A stretch of 32,358 bases of DNA from Treponema sp. Lineage in GTDB: Bacteria; Spirochaetota; Spirochaetia; Treponematales; Breznakiellaceae. This document shows positions 15,299-22,527 of this stretch, piece by piece (position 1 is the stretch's first letter; each line of letters starts with the position of its first letter). Under the pieces are notes generated by a model. It was not told where the DNA came from and did not search any database. It saw only the letters and a program-made list of their open reading frames with translations. Location of the stretch: NCBI GenBank assembly GCA_031260245.1, contig JAIRKH010000044.1:1-32358 (forward strand). Direction: 5' to 3'. A program made the translations under genes and the position numbers.

Positions 15299-15940
15299 TT
15301 ATTTGAACAATTCTCCCTTTTCCTCGAACCAGAATGTCAAGTCCAGAGCGTCAATCGGTATACCTTCCTTTGCCGCGAATAAGGTCATCATTGCTTCCAG
15401 TTTCCAGTATGCGTTTCTTGTGAGACGCACAGTTCCGGACTCTTGCGAAAACACGCCGCGGAGGGCTAATTGCCTCAAGATATGCCTATCTAAAATGCAA
15501 ACCTCGCTACCCAAACCTATGTTTCGCAAGAAATGAGACGCTTCTTTCAAACCCCATCCGCAGACCTTTTCGGACAGAATATCTCGCGCTTCCCGTTGGG
15601 TACTGTCTTTTAGAATCGCGGCGATACGCGCCTTTGTATCCGGGAAGAAGGACTCTCTGTTTGCGATAATATAACGCGCCTTGTTCACATGAAACCGTAC
15701 GCCATTTTCGCGCAGAACCGCGGCGATACAGTCGGTTTGGGCGATTTCGAGCAGTCCGTCCAAGGCGCATACCGCGCTCCACGCCTTGCGCGCGTTATTT
15801 TGTGGGGTACAGGTACAGAAACACATTTCACGAAACACATCAATATCTACGCCGTTCTCCCACAGAGCGCGGAACTCGCCCAACCTATCGTCAATAGCAG
15901 TTTTTATTGAAAAATAAATATCCTTCAAGTTATGCGTCAT
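15299..15940 (-). CDS. ogg: N-glycosylase/DNA lyase, Ogg2 type
   Basis: A 213-residue helix-hairpin-helix glycosylase of the Ogg2 class, which removes 8-oxoguanine and cuts the abasic site. It shows CTCTPQNNARKAW (43-54) and GWGLKEASHFLRNIG (128-142), which holds the hairpin and the Schiff-base lysine K132. ILDRHILR (149-156) holds the catalytic aspartate D151. Length fits Ogg2 (about 210), shorter than eukaryotic OGG1. It is divergent from hisH. Its promoter would place the transcription start on the ATG itself, and no Shine-Dalgarno is seen. Confidence 0.87.
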   Translation of the reverse strand: MTHNLKDIYFSIKTAIDDRLGEFRALWENGVDIDVFREMCFCTCTPQNNARKAWSAVCALDGLLEIAQTDCIAAVLRENGVRFHVNKARYIIANRESFFPDTKARIAAILKDSTQREARDILSEKVCGWGLKEASHFLRNIGLGSEVCILDRHILRQLALRGVFSQESGTVRLTRNAYWKLEAMMTLFAAKEGIPIDALDLTFWFEEKGELFK

Positions 15941-15959
15941 TATTTAAGAGTAACGCATA
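15931..15959. repeat. Small inverted repeat in the ogg-hisH divergent region
   Basis: TATGCGT (15931-15937) and ACGCATA (15953-15959), 15 bases apart, straddle the ogg start codon and lie inside its predicted promoter. Possible operator; could be chance. Confidence 0.3.
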
Positions 15960-15975
15960 GGATGCGGTTTGTCAA
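15947..15975 (-). promoter_or_regulatory. Possible promoter of ogg
   Basis: On the minus strand TTGACA (15975-15970), 17 bases, TACTCT (15952-15947). Transcription would start at about 15940, the first base of the ogg ATG. Confidence 0.45.
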
Positions 15976-15980
15976 CGGGC

Positions 15981-16009
15981 TTGAATATTTTCCACACGTC
16001 TTCTACAAT
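15981..16009 (+). promoter_or_regulatory. Promoter of hisH
   Basis: TTGAAT (15981-15986), 17 bases, TACAAT (16004-16009). Start expected near 16016, only about four bases before the ATG at 16020. Confidence 0.6.
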
Positions 16010-16019
16010 AGTAAACAGT

Positions 16020-16640
16020 ATGATTGGTGTAATAAACTATGGCGCGGGCAACTTGGGGTCCGTGATGAACGCGCTGTCCTGCCTTGGGGTAAAGGCGGAC
16101 TTTGCGCCCGGACCAGACGAAGTGAAACGCTTTGATAGAATCATCTTTCCAGGAGACGGACACTTCGGCACCGCTATGTCCGCGCTTGAAAAGACTGGCT
16201 ATGACGACGCGGTCCGCGAATGGATCAAGGCGGATCGTCCCTTTCTGGGCATCTGCATAGGATTACAATTGCTATTCGAATCGTCTGAAGAAGCTCCGCC
16301 CCTTAACAGCAAAACCGTCCGCGGCTTATCCGTGATTCAAGGCGCGGTGAAGAAGTTCTCCTGCCGCAAGGTACCGCAAATCGGCTGGAACAGTACGGTC
16401 TTCCGCAAGGGAAGCCGTCTATTCCCGGAATCGTCCGCTCCCTCCCTTCCGTTTTTCTACTACATACATTCGTTTTATGTGGAGCCGACGGACCGTAGCG
16501 TTATCGCGGCAGAATCCGACTATTCGGTACGTTTTTGCGCCGCAGTTGAACGCGGCGCGCTTTGCGCGGTTCAATTCCACCCCGAAAAATCCGGCGCGGC
16601 AGGATTAAAACTGATGGACAACTGGCTACATAATTATTAA
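16020..16640 (+). CDS. hisH: Imidazole glycerol phosphate synthase, glutamine amidotransferase subunit
   Basis: A 206-residue class I glutamine amidotransferase that supplies ammonia to HisF for making imidazole glycerol phosphate. MIGVINYGAGNLGSV is the standard HisH start, which fixes ATG 16020 against an upstream extension. The nucleophile C79 lies in GICIGLQLLF. H187 and E189 in VQFHPEKSG complete the triad. hisF is not in the window and the other his genes here (the hisA-IE fusion) are 7 kb away, so the pathway genes are scattered. The NFACT gene follows after three bases, probably on the same transcript. Confidence 0.93.
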   Translation: MIGVINYGAGNLGSVMNALSCLGVKADFAPGPDEVKRFDRIIFPGDGHFGTAMSALEKTGYDDAVREWIKADRPFLGICIGLQLLFESSEEAPPLNSKTVRGLSVIQGAVKKFSCRKVPQIGWNSTVFRKGSRLFPESSAPSLPFFYYIHSFYVEPTDRSVIAAESDYSVRFCAAVERGALCAVQFHPEKSGAAGLKLMDNWLHNY

Positions 16641-16643
16641 AAT

Positions 16644-18068
16644 ATGTCATTGAACTGGAAAGAAATCAATCTTATACTCGAAGAATTGGAACTGACAGGC
16701 TTTCAAATACAAAAAGCCGTCCAAACCGCCTTTGACGTCCTTTGCCTTAAACTCTACTGCAAAGGCAAAGGCAAAAACCTGCTCATAGCGCTGACGTCCG
16801 GCGCCTGCCGTCTACATGAAACCTTCTCGGTCATTCCCAAGAGGGACCGCCCCCTACGCTTTGCGGAGTTCTTAAACTCCCGCGTCGTCAACGGATGGAT
16901 AGAAGAAGCCGTCCAACTGGAAGACAACCGTATCGTGAGACTCACGGTGAAGAACAAGGACGAGCGCCTGTTCTTCTACCTGCGCCTCTGGTCAAATGCG
17001 GCAAACGCGATTGTAACAGACACGGACGGCAGAGTACTAGACGCCATGCGAAGACTCCCCAAACGTGGAGAGATAACCGGTGGATTTTACCAACCAGAAA
17101 CTACGGAGATGAAGTCCGCGTCCAAACATTACGATGTCCGCGAATTGGATGGGCAAGGCAGTTTTAATGAAAAGATTGACCGCTTTTACGCAGAACAGGG
17201 CGGCGCCTTCTCCCTGGAGGCGCTACAAGAACAAGCGAAGAAGACATTCGAGAGCAAAATGAACCGACTCGCCGCTTCGCTTGAAAGACTCGCGGAGAAA
17301 GAGGCGGATTTTGCCAATGCGGAGCGTTTCAAACAATACGGAGACATAATTCTCGCCAATATTGCGGCTGTTCACGTAGGAGATACATGGCTTGAAGCGG
17401 ACAATTTCTACACTGGTGAGCGGATACGAATCGCCCTTGACCCAAGGATTTCGCCGCAGGCGCAGTCCGAGCGTTATTATACGCAGGCCCGCAAGGCGAA
17501 AAGCGGACTTGCGGACTTGCGCGCGGAATTGGCCGCAGGCAAAGAGGAACTCTCCCGCCTTGAAGCAACTCTTTCCTCCCTGTTGGTCGAGTCGAATCCC
17601 CTTGTTTTGCGTAATAAATTGCAGACCAATAACAGACCATCGGGTATTTCTGTACAAACCGCACGGGAAGACCAAAAACGACCCGGTATCTCCTTTCGCA
17701 GAGGGGATTGGCTATTGATTGTGGGGCGGGACGCCAAAGAGAATGACGCTCTCCTGCGCCATTACGTCAAGGGCGGGGACCTCTGGCTACATGTGAGGGA
17801 TTTCGCCGGTTCCTATGTTTTCATAAAACAGAGAAAGGGCAAGTCTTATCCATTAGATATTCTCCTGGACGCGGGCGCTCTTGCGGTTTTTTACTCGAAG
17901 GGACGTTCTAACGCCGAAGCGGACCTTTTTTACACGCCGGTAAAATTCCTGCGTCGAGTGAAAGACGGGCCCAAAGGACTCGTCATTCCCACCCATGAGA
18001 AAAACCTCCATGTCAAACTTGATAAAGACAGACTGAAAGAGCTTGAAAATTGCCGTGTAGAAAAATGA
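16644..18068 (+). CDS. NFACT family protein (RqcH/FbpA-like)
   Basis: A 474-residue NFACT protein. The family includes RqcH, which binds stalled 50S-peptidyl-tRNA and drives alanine tailing for degradation. The N-terminal domain covers about 1-180, a coiled-coil middle follows (QEQAKKTFESKMNRLAASL and on to about 330), and the C-terminal NFACT-R domain has GDWLLIVGRDAKENDALL, GGDLWLHVRDFAGSYVFIK and VKFLRRVKDGPKGLV. It is shorter than Bacillus RqcH (about 570). Where RqcH has the tRNA-contacting pair DR before IV, this protein reads EDNRIV (residues 93-98), so the aspartate position seems to hold asparagine (N95). No Shine-Dalgarno is visible before the ATG; coupling to hisH is likely. Confidence 0.87.
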   Translation: MSLNWKEINLILEELELTGFQIQKAVQTAFDVLCLKLYCKGKGKNLLIALTSGACRLHETFSVIPKRDRPLRFAEFLNSRVVNGWIEEAVQLEDNRIVRLTVKNKDERLFFYLRLWSNAANAIVTDTDGRVLDAMRRLPKRGEITGGFYQPETTEMKSASKHYDVRELDGQGSFNEKIDRFYAEQGGAFSLEALQEQAKKTFESKMNRLAASLERLAEKEADFANAERFKQYGDIILANIAAVHVGDTWLEADNFYTGERIRIALDPRISPQAQSERYYTQARKAKSGLADLRAELAAGKEELSRLEATLSSLLVESNPLVLRNKLQTNNRPSGISVQTAREDQKRPGISFRRGDWLLIVGRDAKENDALLRHYVKGGDLWLHVRDFAGSYVFIKQRKGKSYPLDILLDAGALAVFYSKGRSNAEADLFYTPVKFLRRVKDGPKGLVIPTHEKNLHVKLDKDRLKELENCRVEK

Positions 18069-18135
18069 AGTTCCTAAAAGGTCTGGCGCTGTTTTCAGCT
18101 TTTGCAAATAGCCGCTTATTGGCGGCGTCGGCGAC

Positions 18136-18164
18136 TTGTATTAAAGAACTGAATTTGATAGAAT
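18136..18164 (+). promoter_or_regulatory. Promoter of the DEAD-box helicase gene
   Basis: TTGTAT (18136-18141), 17 bases, TAGAAT (18159-18164). Transcription would start near 18171, excluding the upstream ATG at 18163 and favouring ATG 18184. Confidence 0.55.
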
Positions 18165-18183
18165 GATAAAAGAAAAGGAAAAA

Positions 18184-20073
18184 ATGGATACAATTAACGA
18201 TTTTTCAAGTTTCGGACTGACGTCTGCGGTAATGGAGGCAGTTAAAGCTAAAGGCTTCGCCGCGCCGACTCCGATTCAGACTATAGCTTTACCGCGCCTT
18301 CTGTCCGAAGAAGGGCATCTTGTCGTGAAAGCCCGCACTGGCACGGGCAAAACCGCGGCCTTCGGTATTCCTCTCGTGGAGAAATTCACCACCCCAGGAC
18401 ACGCTCCGAACGCCCTCATTCTCACCCCCACGCGAGAACTATGTCAACAGATATGCAAAGAGATAGCCTCTTTGACGTCGCGCCCTTTCCCGCGCATTGC
18501 CGCGGTCTATGGAGGCTCTTCCATCCGCAATCAGATACTGGAACTGAAACGCGGTACCGAGATAGTGGCCGGCACTCCCGGCCGTGTGATGGACCTCATG
18601 GAACGCAAGGTGCTTGACCTCTCCTCCGTGGAATTCTTCATCCTTGACGAAGCCGATGAAATGCTCGATATGGGATTCTTTGACGATGTTGAGACGATTC
18701 TCAAAGCCGTGAAGCCGAACCGCCGCGTCGCGCTTTTCTCCGCCACCATGCCTGAACCAATTTTACGCATCGTCAAAACCTACATAGGCGAAGTGGAGAT
18801 TTTGGAAGATGCGGCGCCCGAAGACGAAAAACCCGCGGTCGACCAATTCTACCTGATTGTCAAGAGAGAAGACCGTTTGGAAGCTCTGCGTCGCATCATA
18901 GACGGGAGCGACGACTTTTACGGTTTGATATTCTGCGCCACCAAAATCGGCGCAGACGAGCTTTGCCGCAGGCTCATGGAGAACAGTTACCATGCGGAAG
19001 CGATACACGGCGACCTCTCTCAAGAAGCCCGCGAGCGTACGCTCCGCCGATTTCGCAATCGGCTCACGACCATTCTTGTCGCCACCGATGTTGCGGCGCG
19101 CGGTCTTGACATTGAAAAGCTCACCCACGTCGTCAACTGGGATATGCCCCACGACAAGGAAATCTACGTGCATCGCATCGGGCGGACAGGACGCGCCGGC
19201 CGCCGCGGACGCGCTATCAGTCTCGCCCTGCCGTCCGAGCGCGGGCGTATGTCCCAACTCTCCCGCTCAATGGAGCGTATACTGGGTAGCCCCATCGCGT
19301 TTATGAAGCCGCCGACCGTAAAATCCGTGATGAAATCCCTGAAACGGCGCATCATCAGCACTGCGATGGAAGCGGTTCCAACTGACAATGGATGGGAGTT
19401 GGATGGGGAAAACGTAGCGGCGATGAAAACAGCGCTATTTGAGACGCCGCATGACGAGAATAAACCTGACGCGCCCCTTGAAAGCGTAGCAATGGACGAG
19501 ACGCCTAAAGAAGAAAAGAAATCCGCGCTCTTGGTGGACCCCGTAGGCGCGGTGAGCCGCGAGCTTATAGACAAGCTCGGCGCGGAAAAGGCGGTTGGAG
19601 CGCTTATCGTCCTGTCTTTCGGCGAGTTGTTGGACCCTTCGCGCTACGGCGCAATCACCGAGTTCCTAGAGGCAAGACCGTACGAGGAAGCGCGCCGCGA
19701 AACGCGTTCCGCGCGGCATAGCGCCTTCAGGCGAGGAGAAACAGGACGGGAACGGCGCGAACAACACGGTAAATGGCGCAGGTTCGGCGACGACCTGGGA
19801 GGAGTCGGTTCTTCGTCCGCGGACGGAAGATTGCCATTCGACAGTCTGCGAGTCTATGTGGGACTTGGGAGACAACACGGGGCCACGCCCCGCGACGTGG
19901 CGGGACTCCTCGCCCGCACAGGCGGCGTCCCGAACCATTTTGTAGACGCTATTGAAATGAAGGACTTTTGCGCCTTTGCTACCATGCCGGAAGACGCGGC
20001 TCGCAGAGCTTGCGGCTATTCCCGCTCAAACAAAGACGCTACCCTCGTCAAGCCCGCTGTCGCCCGAAAATAA
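18184..20073 (+). CDS. DEAD-box RNA helicase with DbpA-like RNA-binding domain
   Basis: A 629-residue ATP-dependent RNA helicase of the CsdA/DeaD-DbpA group. The Q motif ends PTPIQ (28-32), ARTGTGKT is at 50-57, PTRELCQQ at 82-89, DEADEMLDMGF at 155-165, SAT at 186-188, ATDVAARGLDI at 300-310 and HRIGRTGR at 330-337. After a linker rich in charged residues (about 370-550, with RRETRSARHSAFRRGETGRE), the last 70 residues resemble the DbpA RNA-binding domain (DSLRVYVGLGRQHGATPRDV). These enzymes remodel rRNA or structured mRNA, often in the cold. ATG 18184 has AAAGGAA before it. The exact RNA target is not readable. Confidence 0.9.
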   Translation: MDTINDFSSFGLTSAVMEAVKAKGFAAPTPIQTIALPRLLSEEGHLVVKARTGTGKTAAFGIPLVEKFTTPGHAPNALILTPTRELCQQICKEIASLTSRPFPRIAAVYGGSSIRNQILELKRGTEIVAGTPGRVMDLMERKVLDLSSVEFFILDEADEMLDMGFFDDVETILKAVKPNRRVALFSATMPEPILRIVKTYIGEVEILEDAAPEDEKPAVDQFYLIVKREDRLEALRRIIDGSDDFYGLIFCATKIGADELCRRLMENSYHAEAIHGDLSQEARERTLRRFRNRLTTILVATDVAARGLDIEKLTHVVNWDMPHDKEIYVHRIGRTGRAGRRGRAISLALPSERGRMSQLSRSMERILGSPIAFMKPPTVKSVMKSLKRRIISTAMEAVPTDNGWELDGENVAAMKTALFETPHDENKPDAPLESVAMDETPKEEKKSALLVDPVGAVSRELIDKLGAEKAVGALIVLSFGELLDPSRYGAITEFLEARPYEEARRETRSARHSAFRRGETGRERREQHGKWRRFGDDLGGVGSSSADGRLPFDSLRVYVGLGRQHGATPRDVAGLLARTGGVPNHFVDAIEMKDFCAFATMPEDAARRACGYSRSNKDATLVKPAVARK

Positions 20074-20119
20074 ACAGCCTGTTCAACGACTTCTCAATAG
20101 GCGCAGTTAGTAAACTTGT

Positions 20120-20184
20120 CTGTCCCGTCTTGACGGCTCCGCTTGCTCTGTTAGACGCAGGCTTTGCCTGCAAGACGGGGACAG
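20120..20184. repeat. Long nested inverted repeat
   Basis: CTGTCCCGTCTTG (20120-20132) pairs with CAAGACGGGGACAG (20171-20184), leaving a single bulged G. Inside is a second perfect hairpin, GCAGGC TTT GCCTGC (20157-20171). It follows the helicase stop by about 45 bases. It may stabilise or end the transcript, or be a copy of a dispersed element. No T-run follows directly. Confidence 0.65.
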
Positions 20185-20200
20185 CGGCGCCCTCTTTTCA

Positions 20201-20240
20201 AACAAAACCATTATAAGGCGGTTTGTTAAACTATTTTTTT
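20201..20240 (+). terminator. Weak candidate terminator after the helicase gene
   Basis: AACAAAACC (20201-20209) can pair, with one bulge, with GGTTTGTT (20220-20227), and seven T follow at 20234-20240 after a short gap. The gap between stem and T-run makes this uncertain. Confidence 0.3.
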
Positions 20241-20419
20241 ATTTAGAAAGAAAAAATGTTCTATAAAAAAGTATTTATTTTCCCCCTGTATTATTCTTCT
20301 AGTACATACCAAATAGAAACGGCGGTTATTCTCATCCATAATTAGGGAAAACAGCGTCTCCTCAATTTTATACCAGAAGGCGCGGCTTTTCGTATATTCT
20401 TTATTACAAGGAGGTTGCT

Positions 20420-20545
20420 ATGGCAATTATTGACAAGTTGAGCGAGGTCTTACACAAAATCAAGGTAAGACTCTATTCCAACATGGTGAGCAGCGATGAA
20501 ACCAGCGCAGGCGCGGGTGTCAGACACCGAAAACGTCTGTTTTAA
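20420..20545 (+). pseudogene. Truncated start of a DUF4469/HU-like DNA-binding protein
   Basis: ATG at 20420 follows a strong AAGGAGG. The first 25 residues, beginning MAIIDKLSEVLHKIKVRLYS, resemble from memory the beginning of a spirochaete/Bacteroidetes family annotated as DUF4469 or HU-CCDC81-like DNA-binding proteins. After that the frame runs into a REP-like palindrome and stops at 20543-20545 after 41 residues. The ribosome-binding site and start survive while the body of the gene is gone. The family assignment rests on recalled similarity and needs a search. Confidence 0.5.
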
Positions 20546-20643
20546 TCCCCGCCTTTAGGCAGGGTTTGTGTCGGAGGAGCAGGCGTTGTTTGAGGGGCGG
20601 TGTCAGACACCGAAAATGTCTGGCGCCGAAAGCGTCTGATACC
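20516..20643. repeat. REP-like palindromic repeats
   Basis: The 13-bp palindrome GGTGTCAGACACC occurs at 20516-20528 and 20599-20611, each followed by GAAAAYGTCTG. A third, weaker copy (CGAAAGCGTCTGATACC) ends at 20643, so that GGTGTCAGAC (20599-20608) and GTCTGATACC (20634-20643) form an outer stem. Repeats built on GTGTCAGACAC are a well-known type of REP sequence moved by Y1 (RAYT) transposases. No transposase is present here. Confidence 0.7.
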
Positions 20644-20768
20644 TTTATTTATATTGGTGTAAAAGGACTACCTGCCAAAGGAATTTATTAGAACATATTC
20701 AATTTATCAAATAAAATTGATCTTGTTGATTTTGATATAAACGCTTCATTTACTAACCATGTTGGGAC

Positions 20769-20797
20769 TTGAATCTTTGAACGCCGACAGCTATTAT
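20769..20797 (+). promoter_or_regulatory. Promoter of metK
   Basis: TTGAAT (20769-20774), 17 bases, TATTAT (20792-20797). Transcription should begin near 20804, directly before a perfect hairpin, GGATGTT-GAT-AACATCC (20805-20821), which would form the very 5' end of the mRNA. I see no SAM riboswitch. Confidence 0.65.
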
Positions 20798-20852
20798 AGC
20801 GTAAGGATGTTGATAACATCCGCTTGAAATTGTTGGATTTAAGGAGAACAAT

Positions 20853-22016
20853 ATGGCAAGACATTTTTTCTTTACATCAGAATCTGTAGGCGAAGGTCAC
20901 CCGGACAAGCTCTGTGACCAAGTATCGGACGCTATCCTAGACGCGTGCTTGACAGACGACCCGGAGAGCCGCGTCGCGTGTGAAACGTTTGCCTCAACGT
21001 CTCTCGTATTGATTGGCGGAGAAATAACAACAAAAACCTTTGTTGATTTCCAGCGCATCGTACGGGAAGTAGTACGAGATATTGGTTATACAAACCCTGA
21101 TTACGGGCTTGATTGCAATTCTATGGCGGTCCTCGACATGATACATAACCAGTCTCCGGACATAGCCCAAGGCGTCTCTGGTACAGGGCTTGAGGAATAT
21201 AAGGGACGGCAAGGCGCGGGCGACCAGGGTATGATGTTCGGGTTTGCGTGCAACGAAACCGAGGAGCTTATGCCCCTCCCTATTACACTGGCTCATAAGG
21301 TTCTGCGCAAGGCGACCGCGCTCCGTAAGTCAAAAGCCGTCAAATGGCTTCGTCCGGACGCAAAATCTCAAATAACAGTTGAATACGAGGCGCAGAAGCC
21401 CGTCCGCATCGACACGGTCGTCGTATCTCACCAGCACGACGACGGCGTTTCCTACGATGAAATCAAGAATACGATTATCAGCCAAATCATCAAGCCGATA
21501 CTAGAACCAACCGGGCTTCTCGACGCCAAGACCAAATATTTCATCAATCCGACTGGACATTTCGTAGTGGGCGGTCCTTTCGGCGACACTGGACTTACGG
21601 GACGAAAGATTATCGTAGACACCTACGGCGGCGTGGGGCGGCACGGCGGCGGCGCGTTCTCCGGCAAGGACCCGACCAAAGTAGACCGTTCCGCAGCGTA
21701 TATGGCTCGCTATGTAGCGAAAAACATCGTCGCCGCGGGACTGACGGAACGTTGCGAGGTAGAACTCGCCTACGCCATCGGCGTACCATTCCCCGTGTCG
21801 GTCATGGTTGAGACCTTTGGCACAAGCAAAGTCGCCGAACAAGACATCGAAGCGGCCGTTTCCAAAGTCTTTGACTTGACCCCCGCGGGTATCATCAAGA
21901 CCTTTGACCTCCGCAGACCCATCTATCAACAAACCGCGTCCTATGGACATTTCGGCAGACCTGAGTTCCCGTGGGAAAAAATAGATAAAACGGAAGAATT
22001 GAGAAAAAATGTGTAA
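20853..22016 (+). CDS. metK: S-adenosylmethionine synthetase
   Basis: A 387-residue MAT enzyme that makes SAM from methionine and ATP. It starts with [20 protein letters not shown], containing the catalytic histidine and metal-binding acid, then [16 protein letters not shown] (the flexible-loop region), [20 protein letters not shown], the glycine-rich [26 protein letters not shown] region, and ends in a normal C-terminus. AAGGAG precedes the ATG by six bases. It is a single-gene unit. It supplies SAM for the several methyltransferases in the window (KsgA, RlmE, the modification enzyme). Confidence 0.96.
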   Translation: MARHFFFTSESVGEGHPDKLCDQVSDAILDACLTDDPESRVACETFASTSLVLIGGEITTKTFVDFQRIVREVVRDIGYTNPDYGLDCNSMAVLDMIHNQSPDIAQGVSGTGLEEYKGRQGAGDQGMMFGFACNETEELMPLPITLAHKVLRKATALRKSKAVKWLRPDAKSQITVEYEAQKPVRIDTVVVSHQHDDGVSYDEIKNTIISQIIKPILEPTGLLDAKTKYFINPTGHFVVGGPFGDTGLTGRKIIVDTYGGVGRHGGGAFSGKDPTKVDRSAAYMARYVAKNIVAAGLTERCEVELAYAIGVPFPVSVMVETFGTSKVAEQDIEAAVSKVFDLTPAGIIKTFDLRRPIYQQTASYGHFGRPEFPWEKIDKTEELRKNV

Positions 22017-22132
22017 TTGTTGAATTGGGTTTTACACAACCCGCGTGGATGGATTTTAGGAAGCGTCGAATTTCGTCCTGCAACTGTCGCAGTATGAGAT
22101 GGAAAAAGAATATCCACTACGTTTAGAATAAA

Positions 22133-22170
22133 ACTGCTTCGCCGCAAAGCGCACTCCGAGGCGAGGCAGT
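22133..22170. repeat. Stem-loop downstream of metK
   Basis: ACTGCTTCGCC (22133-22143) pairs with GGCGAGGCAGT (22160-22170) over 11 bp with one wobble pair and a 16-base loop. There is no T-run, so it could be a transcript-end stabiliser or a dispersed repeat. Confidence 0.5.
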
Positions 22171-22226
22171 AAATCCAAAAGAAAATCGTATTGTATTGAC
22201 CATACTCAATTTAGAGAATAGCCGCC

Positions 22227-22272
22227 TTTCTACATTTTTGTATGACCAGCTCGATTTTCTACATTTTTGTAT
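22227..22272. promoter_or_regulatory. Tandem enhancer-like sites for glnN
   Basis: TTTCTACATTTTTGTAT occurs twice without change, at 22227-22243 and 22256-22272. Each copy contains the dyad TACA-N4-TGTA. Measured from the sigma-54 start their centres lie at about -125 and -96, the normal range for upstream activator sites of sigma-54 enhancer-binding proteins. The sequence does not match the enteric NtrC site, so the activator is unknown. Confidence 0.65.
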
Positions 22273-22334
22273 TTTTTGACCGTTGTTCTTCATCAAAAAT
22301 ATATGTAATTCTTTATATCATAAATAAATAATGT

Positions 22335-22350
22335 TGGCACGAATATTGCT
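22335..22350 (+). promoter_or_regulatory. Sigma-54 promoter of glnN
   Basis: TTGGCACG, four bases, TTGCTT: the GG (22336-22337) and GC (22348-22349) are exactly 10 bases apart, a full match to the -24/-12 consensus. Transcription should begin near 22361, leaving a leader of about 167 bases. An RpoN promoter before a glutamine synthetase fits nitrogen control. Confidence 0.85.
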
Positions 22351-22405
22351 TGTAAGATTTATGATGTTTTTCAGCTATTTACTATATTATACGTTGAACT
22401 ACTGA

Positions 22406-22433
22406 CGGCGTTTATGCCGCGGCATAAACGCCG
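22406..22433. promoter_or_regulatory. 28-bp perfect palindrome in the glnN leader
   Basis: CGGCGTTTATGCCG (22406-22419) is followed directly by its reverse complement (22420-22433). It lies at about +46 to +73 of the predicted mRNA. As RNA it would form a strong hairpin; as DNA it would suit a dimeric repressor. Confidence 0.75.
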
Positions 22434-22448
22434 CAACCTCCGAGGCTC

Positions 22449-22486
22449 TCTAAAAATCGTGATTTTTGTATATGCGATTTTTTAGA
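22449..22486 (+). promoter_or_regulatory. Alternative hairpins in the glnN leader
   Basis: The left arm TCTAAAAATCG (22449-22459) can pair with the distal arm CGATTTTTTAGA (22475-22486, one bulged T), or its AAAAATC (22452-22458) can pair with the near GATTTTT (22461-22467). The two structures exclude each other. It ends about 26 bases before the glnN ribosome-binding site. It does not resemble a known glutamine riboswitch as far as I can tell. Confidence 0.45.
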
Positions 22487-22527
22487 ACCCCTCATATTTT
22501 ACTTTTATAAAGAAAAAGGAGAACTGT

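Larger units (their letters stand above)
20074..20852. other. Repeat-rich gap between the helicase gene and metK
   Basis: 779 bases. It holds a long imperfect hairpin (20120-20184), a weak terminator-like sequence (20201-20240), an AT-rich stretch (20225-20330), a truncated gene start with a strong ribosome-binding site (20420-20545), REP-like palindromes (20516-20643) and the metK promoter region (20769-20852). No intact gene of normal size is visible. Confidence 0.7.
22017..22527. other. metK-glnN regulatory gap
   Basis: 511 bases with no gene. It holds a hairpin behind metK (22133-22170), two 17-bp direct repeats (22227-22272), a sigma-54 promoter (22336-22349), a 28-bp palindrome (22406-22433), a pair of alternative hairpins (22449-22486) and the glnN ribosome-binding site. 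It is among the most heavily structured non-coding stretches of the window. Confidence 0.8.

Noticed and set aside
20516-20643. CRISPR array
   Set aside because: Only two good copies of a palindromic repeat and one poor one, with unequal spacing (83 bp, then adjacent) and no cas genes; REP-like repeats explain it.
20804-20852. SAM riboswitch before metK
   Set aside because: The leader is only about 50 bases with one short hairpin; there is no room for a SAM aptamer or a terminator stem.
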